From Pelodera strongyloides (Eukaryota; Nematoda; Chromadorea; Rhabditida; Rhabditidae), in the NCBI GenBank assembly GCA_036852015.1, contig JAANDG010000093.1, positions 248,001 through 312,000 on the forward strand: 64,000 bases of DNA, read 5' to 3'. The notes beneath the pieces were generated by a model. It saw only the letters and a list, made by a program, of their open reading frames with translations, did not search any database and was not told the origin of the DNA. Of this stretch, positions 56,276 to 64,000 are shown piece after piece. Each line of letters opens with the position of its first letter. Position 1 is the stretch's first letter. Both the position numbers and the translations under genes were made by a program.

Positions 56276-57063
56276 GAAACAAAGATCATAGTAGAGTGCG
56301 CGATAAAGGTCGAGTAGGTCGGTTGCATAGTTATAGTGCCCGCTAAATCGGGGATGAAGAACATAGCAGATTGGGTTTTTTGGTAGCATATGTGACTTGT
56401 TTTTTTTTTTAGAAGAGAACGAAAATATACTATCCCTAATAGGTAGAAAAATTAAACACTCACGTGACGTGTGCTTGTTTTTGGGACTGTTTTAGAAGTG
56501 GCCGGTTCAACAGAGTCTGCCGTGGGTTGAGTCCTGTTTATAAAATTTATTGCACTAAGATTTGGTGAAGGCAATTGTTTTGCTGCATTTTTGAATAGGG
56601 TAGCCAAACTGGCGAAACGCTAGCAAAAAAAGAAAAAGAAAAGACAATTGGCATTTCGCACTGCGGTTGGACAGTCGTTTCGCTAGTACCTTCGCCAGGC
56701 GTATCGCCAAAATGAAACACAGCATCCACTAGTCATACGAAATTAGCACGTCCCTCTACTCTCTACAAGGAAGCTCTTCCTATTTTAACCTCTAGCTGAG
56801 CGCTCTCTCCCTTTCTCCTTAGTCATACATTACGACAACTTTCGAACATGTGGCATAATTTATAAGCGTAATGGTGTTATTAATATATGTCACAACACAT
56901 AACATACCCCATAACCACTGAATTGGAAGCTGATTCCATTTGTTGTGGCGCCTTAAAACAGACACTGTTGAGAGGCAAACTAATTCATCCCCAGTTTGGT
57001 TCTGAGGTGCTCAACGTCAACAAAATTTCACTAAAAACTGTTTTACCCAATAAGTGGAATGGC

Positions 57064-59395
57064 CTAGAAAAACATTATTACCTGATGATTTTGGAGAAAT
57101 TCTAACCGGCGAGTAGTTAAATTTCCTCTGAAATGAAGTGAGCATAATAGTGAACTGTGTGCGGTTGGCTAGCTTTAGAAAAGGGTTGGCAAGCTGTTAG
57201 CATTCACCTCATAACTTCAAAGTTTTGTGTCTTTTCAAACATCATGGTTGGTTCCTCTTCTTTTCTCGGATCATTAGTTTTAATGCTAAATGAATGCAGA
57301 TTATTGTATTTTTCGTGGGCAGCCGACCCGACAGTTTCAGAAGAGAGAGGCACGCTTATTTTCGAAGGGGGATGAGGTAAAGTTTGGGTTGAATGCAACT
57401 AACCTGTCCGTTGCGACTTTCTTCGCCTGCCTAACGATTCTCTCATATTCACCATAGACAGTTTTTCTTTCTACTGCAGATGCACTGACAACCTTTGTTA
57501 TCCCCGCAGAACCCTGGAAAAAAACGGTATTGTACTGTGTTGGTTTTGTAATGAGCCATCTATCTATCTATCTACTATTATATAAACGAGTAAGAAAATC
57601 GTGTCCGTACGCTTTTGAGCTGTGCACGTCCCTCAACTAATAATGATGATGAAATTCGTTGGTTACTAAATTTATTTATTAAATGTTATATTATGGAAAA
57701 TTAATCGATAAACAATTAAAATCAATAACAGTATGTTAATGCTTGGGGAGGTGCGAAAATCAAAGCGCGCGCCCGCTTCCAAACCCTACTCTACCTACCA
57801 TCTTCCCCGTGAGAAACTAGCTGCGATAAGTAACATTAGTTTTTTTTTCTAAGACACCAATTTCGGAACATACAGCTTGAAACGTGGCAAAGTTGCCGAA
57901 CTTTGACAAGAGACGATGGTTTTTGGAGGTAAACAAAAATAGAGGCACGATGAACAGAGCGCGAGAGAGTATAGTATTTGGAGACAATTCGAGAAAGATT
58001 AGGAGAGAGAGGGAGAGGAGAGAAAGTTAAAATCTATAAAGTAAATTATTAGCTAATTTTGGATTTTCTTCATACTTTAAAAGATTGTTATCGTTACGTA
58101 TGTTGAGCGTACAGTTAGAATGTGGACCCGTATTCGTTGTCTGTAAGCAAGTATTTCCCAGTATCAGTGTATGTCTGGAAATTGGTACAGGACACGAGAT
58201 TTTTCATATACATTTTGATGATCTACTATTATAGAAAGCGGAAGAGGAAGAAAACGTCTGTAAGTATTACACTGCGCACGTTCCTAAACTAAGACAGTTA
58301 GGTGAAGTGGGACCGTAGCCAATGTACCAGATTGGTGACTAAATTTATTGGTCAATATTTACGTACTTAAAAATCTATAAATACATATTTGAAATTAGTT
58401 AAGGCAATGTAAAAATCAAAGGGCGCCCCGGCTCACCAACCACCCTACCACCTTCCCCCGTGTCAAACTATATCAGCGTCATCAGCGATTCCGATTAGAA
58501 CTGTTGCGAAAAAAAACCCATGAAGTTTATTTACCAGAATGTTTCGGACATGATTGTGTGATGAGAAGGATAATTCGGAATCGGAGCCGCCGGGGAATGG
58601 GACCACGGCGAATCGGGCAAAGTAACCGGGAAGTTTAATTACCGGAATAATTAGGACATGTTTAACGGTGTTGCGCGGGATAAATCGGAATCGTGGCAGC
58701 CGGCGAAGGGGACCACGGCGAATCGGAATCGGGCAACGTAAACATGAGGTTTATTTACCGGCATAATAGAACTTACCGCCCTTACCGGCATAATTAGGAC
58801 ATGTTCAATGGTGTTGCGCGGGATAAATCGGAATCGGAGCGGGAAGGGGACCACGGCGAATCGGGTAAATTAACCATGAGGTTTATGCACCGGCATATTT
58901 GGAACTTTTTTAGTGTTGTAGTACGTTTTAGACAGGCACCGGACTGTCAGGGCAGACAAGACAAACGAGAAACGGGTTTCAGCGTCACATAGCGTTTACC
59001 TAACTCGTGATCCGACGACTTGGTTAACGCGAGGATCCACGTATTGCGCGGGTCGGAGCGGCCGAAGGCCGCAACGACCCCAGGCGCGCGATAGCGCGCC
59101 TGGCGACTGCTTGATTATAAGAGAATAATAAACAATCTCACATCTACGCTAATTCTGTAGAGCCAGCGGTTTCTATGTTGCAAGTGTTCGAGCACCTTGC
59201 CGCATAAAAAGTATTCACCACTTGTAGCGAGCACATTTGCCCCCAGCTCCTAAAAACGGTAAACCTTTACAACTGTAAGCCAATGCAGAAAAAATGTTTG
59301 AAAAACAAATGAATCAAATCTTATATCAACGCTTCGCGTCAAGAAAAAGTGCGTGTACAACTTACAATCAGTGAGTCCGACGATTCAGACGACAT
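57064..59395 (-). CDS. Five-exon gene, about 150-aa protein, N-terminal exons like the 13-exon gene
   Basis: Exons (minus): 59395-59366, 59249-59148, 57513-57404, 57354-57208, 57127-57064; phases match and the sum is 453 nt. Exon 1 (MSSESSDSLI, donor GTAAGT) begins directly after an acceptor (CATTTTAG), suggesting a trans-spliced mRNA. Exon 2 (ELGANVLATSGEYFLCGKVL, then RNRWLYRIS) has the position and spacing of the Tudor-like exon at 35,111-35,007. Exon 3 (GITKVVSASAVERKTVYGEY, then RIVRQAKKVATD) is clear. The exon 4 acceptor (AAAATAAG) is weak, so the 3' half is tentative. Intron 2 contains a Helitron-like element. No family is recognised. Confidence 0.55.
57572..59103. mobile_element. Helitron-like non-autonomous element(s) in intron 2
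   Basis: CTACTATTATA(T/G)A(A)A begins two related units (57,572 and 58,223), aligned for about 270 bp through GGTGACTAAATTTATT-like and CACCNTACCANCTTCCCC-like segments. Internal minisatellite units follow (58,590-58,890; GGACCACGGCGAATCGG, TGTTGCGCGGGATAAATCGG). Two perfect hairpins lie back to back at the right end: GCGGCCGAAGGCCGC within a longer stem (59,050-59,080) and CCAGGCGCGC-GATA-GCGCGCCTGG (59,080-59,103). The CTACTATTATA start plus 3' hairpins suggests a Helitron/Helentron. A canonical CTRR end is not seen. Preceded by an (ATCT)n run at about 57,558-57,573. Confidence 0.55.
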
Positions 59396-59399
59396 CTAA

Positions 59400-60268
59400 A
59401 ATGAGAGGAAATTTACAAAGAACATTTCGCGATGTCGGTATTAAACCTAATGCGAACTCAAGTAAATCACGCATAAATTGTTCATGTTCATTTTCCTCCT
59501 AGCATTTGAAAAAAAACTAACGACCTATCTGCAAGTCGATCCGTTTAAAAAACTATTTGATATATCGAGGACTTACAAAGCGCGCTAAAAACGCCTAACG
59601 CAGCTTTTTCAAACCAATGTGAAAAAATCGGCTATTTATTACACATTTGGCGAGAATTTTACATCGCTTGATAGAAACAGAAGCAGACAAACATTAAAAG
59701 AGGCGAGTTCACCATTAAGGGCTTAATCTAATCATTATTAAACAAAGGTTTTAAATACTTTGATGCAAAAACCAGCCAGCGCTTGACAATACTTATTTAG
59801 AGTCTAGACGAAATTACACTAGCATTATGCAGAGAAATGCCAGTGTTTAAAAAAACTGTCCAAAAATGAGTGTCTCTTTAAAAAGTTCCACTTAGTTTAC
59901 ATTGCTACACCGTCTAGATTACATTTCTTTTTACATTTCCTATTTAATTATTTTTCCAATGAATTTTACCACGCAATTATCGCCTTATGGAATCAATGCA
60001 CTATGCAATTTGCAACCTCAAGCACACGCACACACACATACATATATTTTAGGTGTACGTTGCGTGTTTACTTCCTCTTTTTCGGCCGCACTTCTTTCGA
60101 GGGAAAAGAAGTAGTAGCTGGCTAGAAGGGGCAACGTGTCTCGGCAATTTGCTTTCAACACCTGCTTTGCAGTGAGTTTTTTTTGTATTGTACGTTTACT
60201 TTCGTAACCATTATATTCATCCCATTTACTGTACACCAATGGTGTAAAAATAATTTAACTGGCATTTC
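59400..60268. other. Upstream of the five-exon gene, no feature seen
   Basis: AT-rich with a short CA run near 60,024. No gene could be supported. Confidence 0.4.
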
Positions 60269-60270
60269 AG

Positions 60271-60384
60271 TTGTTGAAAGATCGTATCAAGTTTGCAATG
60301 AAGACAAGCATGAGAGGACACAGAAGCAACAATCTTATAAGTGAGGGTGACAGAAAAGGAGGAAATTACTTGTGTCACAATCTC
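60271..60384 (+). CDS. Candidate internal exon, unidentified gene
   Basis: A 38-codon open segment has a strong acceptor (GGCATTTCAG) and donor (CTC then GTAAGAG). The peptide starts LLKDRIKFAMKTSMRGHRSN and ends GGNYLCHNL. A possible upstream exon ends at 60,171 before GTGAGT with a compatible phase, but its own start is unclear. Family unrecognised. Confidence 0.35.
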
Positions 60385-60544
60385 GTAAGAGATACTTTTG
60401 GGTTATCCTTTGTGCGTCTTTGTTTGTTACTTGCGGGAAGTACATCCATAATTCGCACTTTAAGGTCGAAATTGGCGAAAAAATGTGTAGTTTTGTTCAC
60501 ACTTTATAATTTTCAGAATTTTGCCTGTCGACAGCTTCTATCTC

Positions 60545-63500
60545 GGATATTTTGCTAACAGCTATAGTACTATAGCTATAGTACTGCTACCCCAATGGTG
60601 GATGTATGCTTAGACTTCAGCATTTATAAACAATCAATGACCTGCAGCTCCCGGAACGTGTGTTCATCTATCTGTGAAATGATTACTGAAAACACAGCGT
60701 CTACTTCACTTTATGGGACACAACGACTAAGAGACACCGCCTTGGATTGGAGCTAAAAAATGAAGATCCCCGACTTCGGGGAGCCAACGGGACCCTGTAT
60801 TCTACATGCTTAAGTAGATGTGTGATGATTGTATGTCTGAATAAAACGGTATTCGCACAAAACAGCAGCTTCATTGCAGCAATCTGCATGGGTGGATACT
60901 TGCTTACCCAACATGGATGTGGTCACAAACTATAGTGAGTGTCCCGACCCTTATTTAAAAAACGAGAACCAACCACCTTCCACTGAAGTAAAGTTGCAGT
61001 GAATGATTGTTCAGTTTTTTTTTTCTCACACCACAAAAATTTGCATGTAGCTTATGCAAATTAAAAAAGAAATGTACATTTTTTTTCAGAAAACATACGT
61101 TCTTAACCTGTATACAACGTCAAGTTGAAATTCTTAAAGTTGCAGAGCCCTAGTGCAATTTTTTGGACAAAGAAAAATCATAATTTTCCGGCCTGATCGA
61201 AAGCTCTGTTTGAGATTTCCGAGCCGGGGTTACGTTTTAAATTAAAGCCGTTTGTTGGATGATAATTTTCTCGGTTGCACTTCGATTAAACTTGTCTTAA
61301 CTGCCGTAGAATTTTGTGAATCCAAAACAAAAACAAAAACAGCCGTCGTCTGAATTAAACATGTGAACAGCTGACATTGCAGTCCGATGCCTGCCTACCC
61401 ACTTCTACCCACTGCTTAAAAAATACATAGTCCATGTGAAAAAGCATGGGTTCAGCTAGATTCTCGATAAAGGTGTTCGTCATATTTTTCAGATGCGAGA
61501 TATGGGATCTTCAGAATTTTAGCACGCTCTGTGTTCAAGGCAGAAACGCCCAAATATTTCGCTGCCACGGGGGGGGGGGGGGAATTTCGTCGATCGTTTG
61601 CATAGTGGTGAGTGCATGGGATTGCCAAAACGAACATCAAGGGATCGAATCTCTCGACGAATCTCTCGCTCATGATTTTTTGTGTGTTTGATGTTGCAGT
61701 AAAACGCAAATAATTCTGTTTTTACTTACATATTTTCGGGTATTAAACACTGGCTGCTATGCAATATTGAAACGCAGCACCACTACAAGCGGTGGTGAGA
61801 CGGCAGTTAACTGAAGGATACGAGTGCTACAGACACCTTACGCTCACAGGGAAGGACCATGCGAGTAAGTGCGCTACTATTTCTATACCAAGGACGTGAT
61901 ATGATTGATGGTTGGTTCCTCATAGACTAACATTGAAACAATCTACATTGTATCCATTTTCTATGGTATAGTACGGGTAACCCAACGGTTATATGTGTCT
62001 GCACTTAAACATTTAGAAGAGTGGCAAAACAACAAGGCTATTGCTATCATATAGGTACTAATACCCCAATGGTTGTGCTAATCTCTGTACCTGTATGTAC
62101 ATGTATAAACCCTCAATGGCCACTGTAGCTTTTAAGGTATGTGTCCTCTATCTGTTTAATGTTCTCAAAAACACCAGCTTTGAATCAATGTGCATGGATG
62201 GATACTTGTTTAGCCAACACGGATGTGACCACAAACTAATTTTCGCTACCCTTATTTATAAAAAGAAGAACCAACCTTGCACTGAATTAGAGTTGCAATG
62301 AATGGTTGTTCAATAATTTTTCTCACACCATAAAAATTTGCATATGGCGTATGCAAAATGCCCGATATGTTTCAACACGTACGTTATTATCATGTCCAAA
62401 ACGTCAAGCTGACATTTTTTAATTTGCATTTGCGCAATGCAATAGGCGTAAAACATAGCTTTCTGGTCTGGTCGAAACTCTGCGACAATTTTGCTTTGTT
62501 TGTGTGTTGAGAGTGGGGCTTACGTTTAAAACTGTGTGTTATCTTTCAAGAAACATACGTTCTTAGCCTGTTTAAAATGTCAAATTTGAATTCTTAAATT
62601 TGCAGAGACCTACTGCAAATTTTGGAAAGGAATTCGTCTAATACGACGGCGAAAGCACCAATCGCTCTTTAAATGGATTATCTAGGTGGTATTTGCCTGT
62701 CTTTTCTGTCAATATTCCCTCGCAATCTTTTACAGGAATAGGGTCCAAAATGGTATAACAAGGAATATGGCACAAAGTGGTAGTGTGGGAGTTTCAAGTT
62801 TCAAGGTTGTTCCAATACGGATTGGCTAGCATTTTGTGAGCAATAGTTGACTCCATGCCCCAGTGTAGCGGATAGATGGTTTCTCATTTGTTAAACACTA
62901 TTACATATGTTTCAAACTACATATACTTGCAGCCGCATCGCTGTTATGCAATATGGATACGCAGCATCACCACAAACGTTAACTGAAGGATAGGCGTGCT
63001 ATATAAACCGTACGCTCACATGGAAAGACCAGGTGAGTGAGCGTGCTGCTAATTCTAACCCCAGTCACGTGATATGATTGATGGCTGGTTATTAGTAGGC
63101 TAACATTGAAACAATGTACATTGTATCCATTTCTTAAGAAATATAGAACCAAACTCACACACGGTAAACAGTAGTGAATGAATGTTTAGTCTTTCAATGT
63201 TTGGAAATGAAAGGCATATACTGCTTTGCTACCCCAACGGTTGTAACTGTGTCTAGGCTTGCAATTTATAAACAGTCATTGACTTTGGGGGCGCAAATTT
63301 TGGAAAGGAACGCGTGGCTACTACTATGCTATAGTACTGCTACCCCAACGCTTGTATGTATGTATACACTTACTTATACATTTATAAACAATCAATGACC
63401 ACTGTAGCAACTAGATCGTGTGTTCGTCTATCTGTGATCTCAGAAAATACCAGCTTAATTAAAGCAATGTGCTTGGGTTGATACTTGCTTAGCCAACATG

Positions 63501-63790
63501 GATGTGCTCACAAACTGAAGTGTTGCGACCCTTATTTAAAAAAATAGAACCAACCTTACACTGAAGTATCGTTGCGGTGAATGATTGTTCAATGTTTTTT
63601 CTCACTTTACAAAAATTTGCATGGATTTTATGCAAATTTCTAAAAAGAAATGTACATTGTTTTTCAGAAAACAACGTTCTTAACCTGTCTAAAACGTCAA
63701 GTTGAAATTCGTAAAGTTGCAGAGTCCTACTGCAATAGGGGGAACACCATAGTTTTCTGGTCTGGTCGAAGCTCTGCCGACAATTTTGCG
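60545..63790. repeat. Three diverged copies of a repeat of about 1.2-1.5 kb with satellite-like core
   Basis: Matching blocks: CTGCTACCCCAA(T/C)G (60,583, 63,338; variants at 62,060 and 63,230), CAA(C)ATGGATGTG (60,910, 62,217 variant, 63,497), GAACCAACC followed by a TTGCAGTGAATGATTGTTCA-like block (60,966, 62,267, 63,546), GAAATTC(T/G)TAAAGTTGCAGAG (61,128, 62,588 variant, 63,703) and TGATATGATTGATGG (61,896, 63,071). The GAACCAACCTT...AAAATTTGCAT core with TTATGCAAATT echoes both satellites. Short ORFs inside are not conserved between copies. Confidence 0.75.
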
Positions 63791-64000
63791 TGAGTGTCCC
63801 CGTTAATTTATATTCTTGTCAAAGTGATTAGTTACCATGACACAAATTGCGGGTCCATAGGTAGTGGTTGCAGCGTTCTGACAGGATTGATGAACGGGGA
63901 TAAAAGGTATGGAATTCCCTGTTTCACTTTCCCACCCGTCACCATTGCTTGGAAACACGACCCGAAAGTTTTGGCTTCCTCCGTTGGTAAAAGCACATTA

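Noticed and set aside
57061..57081. An additional 18-nt intron extending the five-exon gene toward 56,900
   Set aside because: 18 nt is too short for spliceosomal removal; reading through gives a stop at 57,064-57,066, taken as the gene end.

Overview
The window is repeat-dominated DNA from a small invertebrate, most likely a nematode. The evidence is short GT-AG introns (down to 39 nt), single-copy-looking genes split into 13, 5 and 3 small coding exons, and three predicted start codons that lie 0, 5 and 7 nt downstream of a 3' splice acceptor, as expected if the mRNAs receive a trans-spliced leader. The transposon mix fits a metazoan: a CR1/jockey-like LINE, an RTE-like LINE, a Penelope-like element (PLE), a DIRS/PAT-like element, palindromic TTAA elements and a Helitron-like element. 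The species cannot be named from sequence alone.

Layout. 1-560 is a short minisatellite. About 900-8,224 is copy 1 of a composite, satellite-bearing dispersed element. It holds a palindromic TTAA element and an apparently intact 4.45-kb LINE (2,784-7,236; ORF1 342 aa, ORF2 944 aa, joined by TAATG). 8,225-9,411 is a 172/189-bp alternating tandem repeat that truncates a decayed DIRS-like element (9,400-12,003). A three-exon lysine-rich gene follows (12,720-13,341). About 13,620-28,686 is copy 2 of the composite element. Its satellite has expanded to about 58-60 monomers of 184 bp and carries a 919-bp TIR transposon, a second palindromic TTAA element and a PLE fragment that is itself split by a third palindromic element.

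29,556-35,273 (minus strand) is the best host gene: 13 exons, 368 codons, an N-terminal Tudor/chromo-barrel-like fold signature, and a rearranged RTE LINE in its third intron. 36,280-49,690 is a second satellite array of about 65 monomers of 199 bp, distantly related to the first. 49,800-51,150 is a foldback region. 52,127-53,082 is a paralogue of the lysine-rich gene, interrupted by a fourth palindromic TTAA element. 54,084-54,197 matches the 3' module of the composite element. 57,064-59,395 (minus) is a five-exon gene whose first two exons resemble those of the 13-exon gene, with a Helitron-like element in its second intron. 60,545-63,790 holds three diverged copies of a repeat of about 1.2-1.5 kb that contains a core resembling the satellites.

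The main theme is a family of dispersed elements with conserved flanks but internal satellite arrays of very different length (about 4, about 60 and about 65 monomers). Nested insertions act as natural markers: a paralogous empty site dates and delimits the LINE, and PLE codons on both sides of a palindromic element reveal its TTAA target duplication. All gene models were read by eye from splice signals and reading-frame continuity; no homology search was run.
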